Shown here one piece after another: positions 1 through 9,242 of a stretch of 64,000 bases of DNA (position 1 is its first letter; every line of letters begins with the position of its first letter). Location of the stretch: the NCBI RefSeq assembly GCF_000368685.1, contig NZ_KB849627.1, positions 447,190 through 511,189 of the forward strand, in the 5' to 3' direction. The translations under genes were made by a program, and so were the position numbers. The notes beneath the pieces were generated by a model that did no database searches, was not told where the DNA came from, and saw only the letters and a program-made list of their open reading frames with translations. The stretch is from Acinetobacter baylyi DSM 14961 = CIP 107474. Lineage in GTDB: Bacteria; Pseudomonadota; Gammaproteobacteria; Pseudomonadales; Moraxellaceae.

Positions 1-2
1 GA

Positions 3-167
3 TTACCATCTCTGATAAGGGTTGAAAGAAATAAGTCTGGTGACTTGCGGTCCTTTGACTCGGTGCTTGTAGGATTCTAGTAAAATAGCAATTGCTTTCT
101 TATCACTAGGAGGGCGATGATACCCTTTTTTATATAAAAATAAAGACCTTTTGGCCTTTAATTTCAT
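3..167 (-). CDS. possible small basic protein, 54 aa
   Basis: An uninterrupted 54-codon frame runs from an ATG at 167 to a TAA at 3-5. The product is Lys/Arg-rich, starts MKLKAKRSLF and ends NPYQRW. I do not recognise the family and see no good Shine-Dalgarno sequence, so the frame may be chance. A hairpin with stems TAAAG.CC and GG.CTTTA at about 143-160 overlaps its start, and could instead be the terminator of a plus-strand gene lying left of the window. Confidence 0.25.
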   Translation of the reverse strand: MKLKAKRSLFLYKKGYHRPPSDKKAIAILLESYKHRVKGPQVTRLISFNPYQRW

Positions 168-470
168 CTAACTACGTTAAAAAAAACAATCAACTAGTTC
201 CTTGTTTAAATTATCATCATACTATGTGACATCCTAAAGAAAACCTGCTTTTTTTATGATCATTTGTTTTTTATGGTATTTTTTTGCATCTTGTCTGAAC
301 TTAAAAAGCTAAAGCCATGATTTTAAATATTTTACATTAAATTTAAATTATCAAAACAATGCAAAGCATTACAAACAAACCACAAAAGCTTCTCAAAAAA
401 TATCAAAGTAATCACTAAGATAATTTTGAGTAAAACACAATTTTTACAAACAAATATTTAAGGAAAATTT
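168..470. other. AT-rich intergenic region
   Basis: No coding frame or RNA gene was recognised in these roughly 300 bases. The stretch is very AT-rich with A-tracts near 360-460, and presumably holds the promoter of the SIMPL-domain gene that starts at 471. No clear -10/-35 pair could be assigned. Confidence 0.5.
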
Positions 471-1175
471 ATGCGATCTTTAGCACTTTCTGTTTTGGTT
501 TTGACTGGCGCTTTAACCTCCTATGCATCTGCTGCTGAAAATGAGACACTCAACTATAATTTGATCAATATTCAGGCAGATGCGTCACGCCAAGTTTCAA
601 ATGATGAAATGCACGCTGTACTTTATATTGAAAAGAGTAATAAGCAACCTGCTGCTCTTTCAAGTCAGATTACACAACTTATGAATCAAGGTATGGCAAT
701 CGCAAAAAAATATCCGCAGGTTAAAGTTGAAACTGGCGCTCAGAGCACTTATCCAGTTTATGACAATGACACAACTAAATTTAAGGAATGGCGTGGTCGT
801 GCTGAAATTCGTTTAGAAAGTAAAGACTTTAAAGCAACCAGTCAGCTCATTTCTGAACTCCAACAAAACTTCCAAACCGAATCGATCAATTTTACCGTCT
901 CTGATGAACAACGTAAAAAAGTCGAAAATGAACTGATGATAGAAGCATCTAAAGGTTTTCAACAACGTGCACAAATGGTGAGTCAGGCATGGAATAAATC
1001 AGGATATAATCTGGTGAATCTCAATCTGAACACCAGCAATTACGTACCACAACCGATAATGATGCGCGCAAGTTTAGCCAAATTTTCAAATGCTGAAGCA
1101 GCGCCTGCACAGGATGTAGCTGCAGGTGAATCAAAAATTACCGTGAATGCCAACGGCTCGATTCAATTGAAATAA
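471..1175 (+). CDS. SIMPL-domain (DUF541) periplasmic protein
   Basis: This is a 234-residue exported protein. Residues 1-21 form a signal peptide with a hydrophobic core and an SYASA cleavage site. The rest matches the SIMPL/DUF541 (BP26/OMP28) family in length and pattern, including the N-terminal INIQADASRQVSNDEM strand region and a C-terminal KITVNANGSIQLK segment. Family members are periplasmic or envelope proteins; some are linked to oxidative-stress tolerance, but no enzymatic activity is established. The upstream AAGGAAAATTT supplies a ribosome site for the ATG at 471. The gene stands alone and ends at a strong hairpin terminator. Confidence 0.8.
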   Translation: MRSLALSVLVLTGALTSYASAAENETLNYNLINIQADASRQVSNDEMHAVLYIEKSNKQPAALSSQITQLMNQGMAIAKKYPQVKVETGAQSTYPVYDNDTTKFKEWRGRAEIRLESKDFKATSQLISELQQNFQTESINFTVSDEQRKKVENELMIEASKGFQQRAQMVSQAWNKSGYNLVNLNLNTSNYVPQPIMMRASLAKFSNAEAAPAQDVAAGESKITVNANGSIQLK

Positions 1176-1208
1176 CATTTACAAAAACCCTGAATCAACA
1201 CATAAAAA

Positions 1209-1240
1209 CACATGCCAGATAAATCTGGCATGTGTTTTTT
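1209..1240 (+). terminator. rho-independent terminator of the SIMPL gene
   Basis: A perfect 12-bp stem (CACATGCCAGAT / ATCTGGCATGTG) with a 2-nt loop is followed by TTTTTT. It separates this gene from the convergent desaturase gene. Confidence 0.85.
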
Positions 1241-1254
1241 GTACGATCAAGTAC

Positions 1255-2349
1255 TTACTTTTTAAATGGAAAAGCGTATTTCACAATACGTCCTAATACT
1301 TGACCATACTGCTTGAACAAGCTGGCATTATTGTAGTTGAGACCGTATTTTTTACAAACTGCCTCTACCTTTGGTGCCATTTGACGGTAGCGGCGTGCGG
1401 GTACATCAGGAAATAAATGATGTTCAATCTGATGACTCAAGTGACCTGTCAGAATGTGAAATGCTTCTGAACCCGTCAAGTTAGACGAGCCACGAATCTG
1501 ACGCATATACCAGTGACCACGCGTTTCATTTTGCAGTACTGTTTTCGGAAATACTTCGACATCTTTGGTGAAGTGACCACAGAAAATAATACTAAATGTC
1601 CACGCATTACGGATACCATTAGCAACCAAGTTACCCGTAAACACAGGTAAAGCAGCTGGGCCTGCAATTAACGGGAAGAAAACATAATCTTTAAACAATT
1701 GTTTTCCAATTTTTTTCTGAGTCGGTTTACACTCTTGTTTAAACTGCTTCCATGTTTTGCGTTTATAAATCAGTTTACCAATCTCAAGGTTCTGAATCGC
1801 AACGCCCCACTGAAATAGCATACAAAATGGAATACTATAGATCGGCTGTAACAAAAATCCAGGCTTCCAACGTTGCTCTGGGAATAAACGCAGTAATCCA
1901 TAACCGATATCATCATCTATGCCCTTAATATTGGTATAGGTATGATGCTTGTAGTTATGCGTTTGGCGCCAGTTATCCGCTGTACCTACAGTATCCCATT
2001 CGTAGGTTTGACCATTAAACTTAGGATCATTCATCCAGTCATATTGACCATGCATGACATTGTGTCCAAGCTCCATATTTTCCATAATTTTAGAAAATCC
2101 GAGCAATCCAGTGCCTAAAATCCACGCTGGTGGAAACCAGCCAGCAAACAGGCAGGCACGTCCCAACATACTGCTGTAGCGAACAGCCGAGTAAACACGG
2201 CGGATATATTTTGCATCTTTCTCACCGATATCATCCAAGACTTCTTGCTTGATTTGATCCAGCTCTTTTGCAAATGCTTCAAGTTCAACCGCAGTTAATT
2301 CTCTATTTTTGGGATTTTTAAAATATTCAAATTTTACAGGTGCGTTCAT
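1255..2349 (-). CDS. desB: membrane fatty acid (acyl-CoA) desaturase, DesB-type
   Basis: This is a membrane-bound di-iron fatty acid desaturase that introduces a double bond into acyl chains. From the ATG at 2349 the three histidine boxes are at about H96-x3-H100 (HNVMH), H131-x3-HH (HNYKHH) and H306-x3-HH (HQIEHH), with hydrophobic segments between them. The frame is open to a GTG at 2361, but the ATG at 2349 begins the usual MNAPVKF sequence and is preferred. It lies immediately downstream of the ferredoxin reductase gene, its likely electron donor. The pair plus the divergent TetR gene matches the Pseudomonas desT-desCB arrangement. Expression is probably set by the palindrome at 3461-3494. 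Confidence 0.9.
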   Translation of the reverse strand: MNAPVKFEYFKNPKNRELTAVELEAFAKELDQIKQEVLDDIGEKDAKYIRRVYSAVRYSSMLGRACLFAGWFPPAWILGTGLLGFSKIMENMELGHNVMHGQYDWMNDPKFNGQTYEWDTVGTADNWRQTHNYKHHTYTNIKGIDDDIGYGLLRLFPEQRWKPGFLLQPIYSIPFCMLFQWGVAIQNLEIGKLIYKRKTWKQFKQECKPTQKKIGKQLFKDYVFFPLIAGPAALPVFTGNLVANGIRNAWTFSIIFCGHFTKDVEVFPKTVLQNETRGHWYMRQIRGSSNLTGSEAFHILTGHLSHQIEHHLFPDVPARRYRQMAPKVEAVCKKYGLNYNNASLFKQYGQVLGRIVKYAFPFKK

Positions 2350-2363
2350 GGGAGTTCTCACAA

Positions 2364-3425
2364 TTAAAGATCAATAACAAGATCAGATTTAGCCGAGTTC
2401 ACACAGATTTTTAAAAGATTGTTGGGTTCTGAGTTTTCACTTGCATTCAGCAGATTCCTGGTAGAACCTTGTGCTTTCTGACACGCACATTTATTACAGA
2501 TCCCCATACGACAACCGTACGTTAGTTTTACATTGGCTTGCTCTAAACCTGCCAATATAGATTGACCTTTAGGAATTGCCACCGTTTTATTAGATTTACT
2601 CAAGGTGACATTAACAAAACCAGTCTCGTCTTCACTTACGGTACTTAAACTAAAGGCTTCGCTCATGAATACTTGTGCCTGAGCAAAAAGTTCTTCAGCT
2701 TTTGCCACAAAACCAGAAGGCCCACAGGCATATACTGTGCTTTGATCCAGATCATCAATAGCGGCAAGATGGGTCACGTTAAGACGTCCATCATGCTCCT
2801 GATCTTGAGTATAAAAAATTTGAAACTGGAATAAAGGAAATTGCTTTGCCAGAGCTTCGAACCATTGGGCATAGGCTGCATCTTCATGATGCTTCACCCA
2901 GTATAAAAGCTGAACTTGCGTTGTATTTAAAGCCTGTTGATGCTTAAGTGCTTCAACCAAACTGAGCATTGGCGTGATACCACTACCTGCTGCAAGCAAA
3001 ACCAAACGTTGCTGATCTTGTAATTGCATTTCCCCAAAAGGTTGTCCAAGTTCAATAATATCGCCAATTTGGCTGTGATCGACCAACCAAGCACTCACCT
3101 TACCTTCAGCGACTTTTTTAACAGTTAAAATGAGTTGACCATGACGTTCTGTCAAGCTGTAACTACGCTCATAAATACGACCAGCAATTTTAACTTTAAC
3201 AGGATGATGCTGACCAGCTCGACCTAAATTGACATGGCGATTGGGTTGCAGTGTTAAAGATACAGTGTCATTTGCAACTTGTTTTTTGTCTACAATTTTA
3301 GCAAGAGCTAAATGAGTCGACCAAATAGGATTAATTTTTTGTAACCAGAAATCAGTTGCATGCGGTTCGAACACTGACTTGGTCAATGAACGTAAGCGTG
3401 TTGTTCTCTTTTGAATTGCTTGCAT
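2364..3425 (-). CDS. desC: ferredoxin reductase-type electron donor of the desaturase
   Basis: This flavin- and iron-sulphur-dependent oxidoreductase should pass electrons from NAD(P)H to the adjacent desaturase. The order is an FAD domain with an RSYSLT flavin motif, an NAD(P) domain (LAAGSGITPMLSL, YACGPSGF) and a C-terminal plant-type [2Fe-2S] domain with C-x4-C-x2-C (CRMGICNKC) and a later Cys. The frame is open to 3467, but that start would lie inside the operator palindrome and adds residues unlike the family. The ATG at 3425 (MQAIQKR) is chosen. Its stop lies 14 bases before the desB start, so the two form an operon. Confidence 0.88.
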   Translation of the reverse strand: MQAIQKRTTRLRSLTKSVFEPHATDFWLQKINPIWSTHLALAKIVDKKQVANDTVSLTLQPNRHVNLGRAGQHHPVKVKIAGRIYERSYSLTERHGQLILTVKKVAEGKVSAWLVDHSQIGDIIELGQPFGEMQLQDQQRLVLLAAGSGITPMLSLVEALKHQQALNTTQVQLLYWVKHHEDAAYAQWFEALAKQFPLFQFQIFYTQDQEHDGRLNVTHLAAIDDLDQSTVYACGPSGFVAKAEELFAQAQVFMSEAFSLSTVSEDETGFVNVTLSKSNKTVAIPKGQSILAGLEQANVKLTYGCRMGICNKCACQKAQGSTRNLLNASENSEPNNLLKICVNSAKSDLVIDL

Positions 3426-3460
3426 GATGCTACTACTCTGTGCTGCTTTTTTAATTATTA

Positions 3461-3494
3461 TACACATGTATATAAATTTGTATATACACCTGTA
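3461..3494. promoter_or_regulatory. palindromic operator of the desaturase operon
   Basis: A 34-base inverted repeat lies between the divergent desC and TetR genes. Each arm is 14 bases (TACACATGTATATA left; TATATACACCTGTA right) around a 6-base AATTTG centre. The inner 8 bases of each arm pair perfectly and 12 of 14 pair overall. It is the natural binding site for the adjacent DesT/FabR-type repressor. That it is bound is inference. Confidence 0.7.
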
Positions 3495-3506
3495 CTTTTA
3501 TTTACG

Positions 3507-3536
3507 TTTCAAATCGTAAGCAGCTATGGTTATAAT
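3507..3536 (+). promoter_or_regulatory. probable promoter of the TetR-type regulator
   Basis: A perfect -10 hexamer TATAAT at 3531-3536 is preceded, 18 bases upstream, by TTTCAA (3507-3512) as a weak -35. It points towards the regulator gene and lies next to the palindrome, so the repressor may also control itself. Confidence 0.5.
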
Positions 3537-3556
3537 GAGACATATCTAACAATCAT

Positions 3557-4258
3557 TTGAAAAATATGGCGCCATCTTCTCTTTCTCAATCATTCGATCA
3601 CGCTGCCCAGACTCCTGAGATTTTTGAGAAAGTGCCTAGCCGTACTGTGGGTAGAAAAGCAACCATTACCAAAGAAGAACTGTTTCAGGCAGCACTTAAT
3701 CTGATTGGCCCAGAAAAAAGCATTTCTTCATTAAGTTTAAGAGAAGTTGCTCGTGAAGCTGGAATTGCTCCAAATAGTTTTTATCGCCACTTTAGAGATA
3801 TCGATGAGCTTGCAATTGATTTGATTAATCGTGCAGGTTTAGTGTTACGCCATATTATTCGTGAATCTCGTCTGCAAGCTTCAAAACAAAACAGTATTAT
3901 TCGAAGCTCGGTTGAAGTATTTATTCAACAACTTGATGCAGATGAAGGTAACTTAAGTTTGTTACTTAGAGAAGCTTATACAGGCTCTAAATCATATAAA
4001 GAAGCTGTAGAGCGCCAACTTAACTTTTTTCAACAAGAGCTTCAAGAAGATTTAATCCGTTTAGAACGTTTGAACCATAGTCGCTTGTCACATCCAGATT
4101 TAGTCGCGCGCGCCATTACCCAATTGGTGTTTACCATGGGTGCCAAAGTTCTGGATTTACCAATCAATCAACGTACTGCTGTTGCCGAACAAACCATGAT
4201 TATGATTCGTATGATACTTGAGGGCGCTCGCCATCTGGATGAATCTAAAATTCGTTAG
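3557..4258 (+). CDS. desT: TetR-family repressor of unsaturated fatty acid synthesis (DesT/FabR type)
   Basis: This is a DNA-binding repressor of the FabR/DesT branch of TetR proteins, which sense the balance of saturated and unsaturated acyl-CoA/ACP. The helix-turn-helix is unmistakable (SLREVAREAGIAPNSFYRHF, then RDIDEL), followed by an all-helical ligand domain. The length (about 230 residues) is slightly above the family norm because of a polar N-terminal tail. The start is either the TTG at 3557 or the ATG at 3566; the ATG looks more ordinary. Divergence from desC-desB across a long palindrome fits the Pseudomonas DesT arrangement. DesT or FabR by name cannot be distinguished here. Confidence 0.82.
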   Translation: MKNMAPSSLSQSFDHAAQTPEIFEKVPSRTVGRKATITKEELFQAALNLIGPEKSISSLSLREVAREAGIAPNSFYRHFRDIDELAIDLINRAGLVLRHIIRESRLQASKQNSIIRSSVEVFIQQLDADEGNLSLLLREAYTGSKSYKEAVERQLNFFQQELQEDLIRLERLNHSRLSHPDLVARAITQLVFTMGAKVLDLPINQRTAVAEQTMIMIRMILEGARHLDESKIR

Positions 4259-4405
4259 TCCTTCTATCACATGTTGTGACGTTGTGTATATCGAACCTAT
4301 ACAAAAACTTTAACAACCTAAACAGGCAACGTGTGCTTCTTAATTTACTCTATTGTTTTAGTTTAAGACCAATTCCGGTTTTCTTTATAACAACTAGAGG
4401 TTCTT

Positions 4406-4915
4406 ATGTCGAAATCTTCATCTAAACTATTAAAAGTCTATACCCGAAATAACCTTGATCCAGCGGTAAAAGAATCTACAGTTAAAATTTTAAATCAGAT
4501 TTTGGCCAATTTGATTGACCTCTCCCTTCTCACTAAGCAGGCCCACTGGAATATGCGAGGCAGTAACTTCATCGCAGTTCATGAAATGCTAGATACATTT
4601 AGAACATCATTGATTACCCATTTGGATAATGTTGCTGAGCGCGCTGTGCAGATTGGTGGAACTGCATTGGGTACAACTCAAACTGTATCGACCACCTCTC
4701 AATTAAGTGCATATCCTGTCGAGATTCACAATGTGCAGGATCATCTTAAAGAGTTAGCAGATCGTTATGGTATCGTTGCCAATCATTTGCGTGACACGAT
4801 TGAAGAAATTCAAGACCCAATCTCTGAAGATATTATTCATGCCGCATTGGAAGATCTTGATCAATATTTATGGTTCCTGGAAGCCAATATTGAACAAGAC
4901 AAAACCACAGCTTAA
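4406..4915 (+). CDS. dps: Dps-family DNA-binding ferritin
   Basis: This is a Dps mini-ferritin that protects DNA by oxidising ferrous iron with peroxide and storing it in a dodecamer. All intersubunit ferroxidase ligands are visible: H47, H59, D63, D74 and E78, exactly the E. coli Dps spacing shifted by four residues. The N-terminus is Lys/Ser-rich ([10 protein letters not shown]), suitable for DNA binding. The 169-residue length is typical. An AACTAGAGG ribosome site precedes the ATG. The gene is monocistronic and ends at a strong terminator. Control by OxyR or stationary-phase factors is usual in the family but no site was identified. Confidence 0.93.
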   Translation: MSKSSSKLLKVYTRNNLDPAVKESTVKILNQILANLIDLSLLTKQAHWNMRGSNFIAVHEMLDTFRTSLITHLDNVAERAVQIGGTALGTTQTVSTTSQLSAYPVEIHNVQDHLKELADRYGIVANHLRDTIEEIQDPISEDIIHAALEDLDQYLWFLEANIEQDKTTA

Positions 4916-4941
4916 ATTATTGGCTTCATTCATACATAAGA

Positions 4942-4973
4942 AACAAGGGAGGCATTTAGCCTCCCTTGTTTTT
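4942..4973 (+). terminator. terminator between dps and rapA
   Basis: A perfect 12-bp stem (AACAAGGGAGGC / GCCTCCCTTGTT) with a 5-nt ATTTA loop is followed by a T run. It serves the convergent dps and rapA genes. Confidence 0.85.
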
Positions 4974-4995
4974 ATATTATTTCTGTTACTTCAAA

Positions 4996-7857
4996 TTAAG
5001 GCTTAACCACCACCATCACTTGAATAGCCGAAGGTGTTAAAGAAATATCTTCGAGTAAATCGACACCTTCTTTTTGAAGTTTAGTCAAACGATCAATTTC
5101 ATCCTGACGAATACTTGGATTAAATTGTTTTAGGTAACTTAAGCGATCAATCTCATATTGCCATTTTTGACTATAGTACTTTTTCGCCTGCTCTTTTAAT
5201 ACAGGTAAACCTTCTTTAGCCGATTCCAATGCTTGAGAATAACGCTGCTCAATCACGTCACGACGTGCCTTAACGACCTGACGACAACTATTTCCATCCA
5301 AATGATGTAAATAAGGACGAAGAATTACTGGATCAATTTTCTCAGATAAATCTTGCCCTGTTTCGCTTAACAATACTCGGACGAGCTGTCTTGGCAAACT
5401 TGATGGTAGATTCAAAGATCTTGGGCCAACCACATCCACTTTAAACCAAACTTCAATCAAAATTGAACCTTGCTTGAGTGCATTAGATTTTAATAGCGCA
5501 ACATTGGTACTTCCGAATGACTGGGTATTAATCATCTCCATGACACTTTCAATGAACGGATGTTCAAGCGTCAAATATTGTGCATCTTCACGAATTTGAG
5601 CCTGATCACGATAGAACGTTGCCGTCATGCCATCTTCATCCAAGGTTAAACCCTGAACCTGCATTTGATCGGTTGGTTTAATGATCACCGTACCATTGCT
5701 TTGCTCATCAAAATCAATATTGGTCGATGACATAAAGCGCTTCATGAACATAGGCAGCATGGTGTTATCATCGTAATCTTCAAGCGCTTGCACAATTTTT
5801 TGAGCGACAACAGGACGACATGAATTATATTCAAGCAAGCGATCACGACCTGCTTGTAATTCTGCTTCAAGTGCCTGACGCTGAACATTTACTTCTTCGA
5901 GTAAATCTTCAAATTTTTGCCCAAGATCTGCCAGTAAACAGTCTTTTAAATCGACGATGAAATTTTCTTGTAATGTTTGTGCCGTTGGTGAAATACTACT
6001 AAAAATATTAAGTGCTTCATTGTACCAGCGGAACATACGCTCCTGAGCTGTTCCTATCAAGTAAGGTACATGAATCTGAATACGATTTTCTTGACCAATA
6101 CGATCCAAACGACCAATACGCTGTTCGAGTACATCAGGATTCGCTGGCAAATCAAATAGAATTAAATCACTGGCAAACTGGAAGTTTCGACCTTCGGAAC
6201 CAATTTCAGAACATAACAAAATCTGTGCGCCATAGCTTTCCTCTGCAAAGTAAGCTGCTGCCTGATCTCGCTCCAGTAAACTCATGCCTTCATGGAACAT
6301 GGCCGTACGAATACCTGCATGCAGACGCAGTACATTTTCCAAAGCTTCAACCACTGGACCACTACGTGCAATCAGTAATACTTTGTTATGTTTTAACTCT
6401 TTTCTCAAGATTTCCATGAGCCAAGGCACACGCGGATCGTTTTCCATCCATGATCCATCAAGCTGACCTTCTTCTGGCCACATTTGCTCACGAAGCTTGC
6501 CATCCATTGACCAGTTTTCTGGCGCAATCAGCGCTGCAGGTTGGCAATCACGGCCTGGAAAGCCCTGAATTGCTTCACGGGTATTACGGAATAAAATACG
6601 ACCTGTACCATGACGGTCCAGCAACTCATGAATAGCACGATAACGTTGCTCAGGCACATCTTCAATCGAATGCCCAAGTAAAGTCTGTAATGCAGTTAAA
6701 TGTTCTGCCGCCAAAGGTTCATCAGACATCAACACTTCTGCAATCTTGGCGGTTTGTAGATACTGTTCTTCTTCATCCAAGAAGCGTTCTAGACTGCTAA
6801 AACGCTGTGGATCGAGCAAACGCAGACGTGCAAAGTGACTTTCCACCCCTAACTGTTCTGGTGTCGCAGTCAAAAGCAAGACACCTGGCGTTTGCTGTGC
6901 CAGTTCCTCAACTAGATCATAGCGGTCATTACCACCTTCTTCTTCGTTCCACATCAAGTGATGGGCTTCATCAACCACCAATAAATCAAAGCCAGCTTCA
7001 AGTGCCTGCTCACGTAAATCATCGTGGTCAACCATCAAATCGACACTGGCAATGATACATTGTTCTGTCAGGAACGGATTTAAATCAGGATCATGCTCTT
7101 TGATTGAGGCGGTACGGGTCAAATCAAACAGAGAAAATTGCAGATTGAAACGGCGGCGCATTTCAATCATCCACTGATACTGTAATGAGTCTGGTACCAA
7201 AATCAGGATACGCTCAGCACGTCCTGTTTTAAGCTGTTGATGGATGATTAGACCAGCTTCAATGGTTTTACCCAAACCAACTTCATCGGCCAGTAATACA
7301 CGCGGTGCAAAGCGCTGACCAACTTCATGTGCAATATAGAGCTGATGCGGGATCAACCCCACACGTGCTCCAATCAGACCACGTAAAGGACTGCGATGCA
7401 TCTGAGCCTGCATTTGCAATGCTTCAATACGCAAATCGTACCACTCTTTATAATCTACTTGGCTGGCAAGTAACCGATCGAGTGGTTTTGAAAGCTGGAT
7501 GTGTGCCCCAATACGAGTTTCATTGAGTGCTTTACGTTCTGTTTCACCATCTGATGAAGTACGCAATACGTTATAACGCAAAACGCCGTGACGGTCTTCA
7601 ATAGACTCGACCAGCCACTTATGGCCTTCTTGGTCTTGAACTTCATCATTTACATTGAAAACAATTCGAGATAAAGGTGCATTATTCCGTGCATAAACAC
7701 GCGTTTCATCACTTTTAGGAAAAAGTATGCTGATAGACCGTTCATCAACATCAATTAAAACGCCTAAACCGAGTTCAGTTTCCGTGTCTGATAACCAACG
7801 TTGACCAATAGCAAACTGCTGCAATTTTTCCACCTTTATCTCAAATGATGACCACAT
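4996..7857 (-). CDS. rapA: RNA polymerase-associated ATPase RapA
   Basis: RapA is a Swi2/Snf2-family ATPase that binds RNA polymerase and helps recycle it after transcription. The 953-residue length is close to the E. coli protein (968). The N-terminal Tudor-like region leads into helicase lobe 1 with Walker A GLGKT at 194-198 and the DEAH box at 296-299. The lobe 2 motifs LLCSEIGSEGRNFQFA and QRIGRLDRIGQ follow, then the long RapA C-terminal domain. The gene is a single transcription unit convergent with dps. Confidence 0.96.
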   Translation of the reverse strand: MWSSFEIKVEKLQQFAIGQRWLSDTETELGLGVLIDVDERSISILFPKSDETRVYARNNAPLSRIVFNVNDEVQDQEGHKWLVESIEDRHGVLRYNVLRTSSDGETERKALNETRIGAHIQLSKPLDRLLASQVDYKEWYDLRIEALQMQAQMHRSPLRGLIGARVGLIPHQLYIAHEVGQRFAPRVLLADEVGLGKTIEAGLIIHQQLKTGRAERILILVPDSLQYQWMIEMRRRFNLQFSLFDLTRTASIKEHDPDLNPFLTEQCIIASVDLMVDHDDLREQALEAGFDLLVVDEAHHLMWNEEEGGNDRYDLVEELAQQTPGVLLLTATPEQLGVESHFARLRLLDPQRFSSLERFLDEEEQYLQTAKIAEVLMSDEPLAAEHLTALQTLLGHSIEDVPEQRYRAIHELLDRHGTGRILFRNTREAIQGFPGRDCQPAALIAPENWSMDGKLREQMWPEEGQLDGSWMENDPRVPWLMEILRKELKHNKVLLIARSGPVVEALENVLRLHAGIRTAMFHEGMSLLERDQAAAYFAEESYGAQILLCSEIGSEGRNFQFASDLILFDLPANPDVLEQRIGRLDRIGQENRIQIHVPYLIGTAQERMFRWYNEALNIFSSISPTAQTLQENFIVDLKDCLLADLGQKFEDLLEEVNVQRQALEAELQAGRDRLLEYNSCRPVVAQKIVQALEDYDDNTMLPMFMKRFMSSTNIDFDEQSNGTVIIKPTDQMQVQGLTLDEDGMTATFYRDQAQIREDAQYLTLEHPFIESVMEMINTQSFGSTNVALLKSNALKQGSILIEVWFKVDVVGPRSLNLPSSLPRQLVRVLLSETGQDLSEKIDPVILRPYLHHLDGNSCRQVVKARRDVIEQRYSQALESAKEGLPVLKEQAKKYYSQKWQYEIDRLSYLKQFNPSIRQDEIDRLTKLQKEGVDLLEDISLTPSAIQVMVVVKP

Positions 7858-7923
7858 TTTACGCTGCTCACTAGATTCAGTGTCAGTCGTTTTGTGTAGT
7901 CTTTACGCTATATATTTTGACAT

Positions 7924-7950
7924 AAAGCTCATTAAAAAAAATGAGCTTTT
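7924..7950 (-). terminator. hairpin downstream of rluA
   Basis: A 10-bp stem (AAAGCTCATT / AATGAGCTTT) with a short A/T loop lies between the rluA stop and the rapA start. The T tract on the minus strand is short, so termination strength is uncertain. Confidence 0.55.
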
Positions 7951-7974
7951 AAAAATTGTTACTCGGTTTTAACA

Positions 7975-8619
7975 TTAAAATGGGACAGGACAATGAAAGG
8001 TTACCAACTCACCTGTTTTGGGATGATAAAAACTAAGCTGTTCTGCGTGTAAACACAAACGAGAAACCAATTGTTGATCTGCTAACGAAGCATACAATGT
8101 ATCGCCAACAATAGGATGTCCGATGTATTGCATATGTACTCTGAGTTGATGCGAACGTCCAGTAATGGGCGTTAAACGCATTCGTGTAACCATTTTTCCA
8201 TTGAGCTCGAACTGCTCTAGCGCCTGCCATTCCGTTTGTGCAGGTTTATGATGTGCTGGATCTGCGATATGCAATGGAGGTCGTGCTGCATCGTATACGA
8301 CAGGCACATCAATTAGTCCTTCGCCATACACCTCACCCACCACCAATGCCTGATAAATTTTGTCGGTTTGACGTTCCTGAAACTGCCGCGAAATTGCACT
8401 TTGAGCCATTTTATTTAGACCAAATACCAAAATACCCGAGGTATCGCGATCTAGACGATGAATTAATAACGTTTTAGGTTCAATCTCGACAAGGCGTACA
8501 AGCAGGCTATCAAATAATGCATCACCCTTGCCTGGAACACTGAGTATACCTGCTGGTTTATGAATAACCATAAAGTCATTATCACGATGAATCAGATAAT
8601 CGGTGAGAAAATTACTCAA
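7975..8619 (-). CDS. rluA: RluA-family 23S rRNA/tRNA pseudouridine synthase
   Basis: This enzyme isomerises uridine to pseudouridine in RNA. The catalytic motif HRLDRDTSG is present with the nucleophilic Asp at residue 57. The family context KPAGILSVPG lies near the N-terminus and TGRSHQLRVHM near the C-terminus. The 214-residue length and lack of an S4 domain match RluA (dual target 23S U746 / tRNA U32) rather than RluC or RluD. The target assignment is by family only. The gene is transcribed towards rapA with its own hairpin. Confidence 0.85.
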   Translation of the reverse strand: MSNFLTDYLIHRDNDFMVIHKPAGILSVPGKGDALFDSLLVRLVEIEPKTLLIHRLDRDTSGILVFGLNKMAQSAISRQFQERQTDKIYQALVVGEVYGEGLIDVPVVYDAARPPLHIADPAHHKPAQTEWQALEQFELNGKMVTRMRLTPITGRSHQLRVHMQYIGHPIVGDTLYASLADQQLVSRLCLHAEQLSFYHPKTGELVTFHCPVPF

Positions 8620-8773
8620 TGTTTTCTTCCAAAGGCGATATAAAAATCAGCCGGCAATGATAAAAAGCTTCGATCAGAAATACAATGCAAAAACAGCATT
8701 TTTCATCAAGTTTTAGTCGTATCTTTTAATAAAGATCAGATTCAACCATAATTCATCGTGTTCTATTTAGCAT

Positions 8774-9190
8774 TTATGATATTTGCTGAAAAAAATCATG
8801 AATGGCTTTTTGCGCAATCTCCGCATCTTCAAATGCTTTGGCACCTGAAACGCCCATCGCTCCAATTAACTGACCTTCATACATGATTGGCTCTCCACCT
8901 TCAAGCATTCCTGTAACACTTTCAAGGGTAAGAAAACCCATTTGACCATTACGAATAATATCTTCATAAAATTTAGAGGGTCGGCGGCTCATTGCAGAAC
9001 ATTTGGCTTTTTCAAGACTGAGGTGTGCTGTTAATGGCGTTGCACCATCCATACGCTTCATTAACAACAAAGCGCCTGCTTCATCTACAATCGAAATACT
9101 CATATTGAAACTACGCTGCGCAGAAAGCTCAACAGCACGATTCATAAGAATTTCAGCATCTGCTAGTGTTAAATAATGTTTGGTTTTCAT
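8774..9190 (-). CDS. GlcG/HbpS (DUF336) family protein
   Basis: This small cytoplasmic protein of 138 residues belongs to the heme-binding HbpS/GlcG/DUF336 family. Visible signatures are the N-terminal LTLADAEILMNRAVELSAQ helix, the SIVDEAGALLLMKRMDGA strand pair and the C-terminal IGAMGVSGA turn. Known members bind heme or act as accessory proteins, and no catalytic role is established. It lies downstream of hemL, separated by a terminator-like hairpin, so co-transcription is uncertain. Proximity to a heme-pathway gene is suggestive only. Confidence 0.75.
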   Translation of the reverse strand: MKTKHYLTLADAEILMNRAVELSAQRSFNMSISIVDEAGALLLMKRMDGATPLTAHLSLEKAKCSAMSRRPSKFYEDIIRNGQMGFLTLESVTGMLEGGEPIMYEGQLIGAMGVSGAKAFEDAEIAQKAIHDFFQQIS

Positions 9191-9206
9191 AAGCCTAACT
9201 CCAATA

Positions 9207-9232
9207 AAAAAAGCCCGAAATCGGGCTTCTTC
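9207..9232 (-). terminator. terminator downstream of hemL
   Basis: The stem AAGCCCGA / TCGGGCTT is followed on the minus strand by a run of T. It lies just after hemL and before the GlcG-family gene. Confidence 0.75.
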
Positions 9233-9242
9233 AGATGATCTG

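Noticed and set aside
3426..3467. Upstream 14-codon extension of the ferredoxin reductase gene
   Set aside because: The start would sit inside the operator palindrome and the added residues are unlike the family; the ATG at 3425 is more natural.
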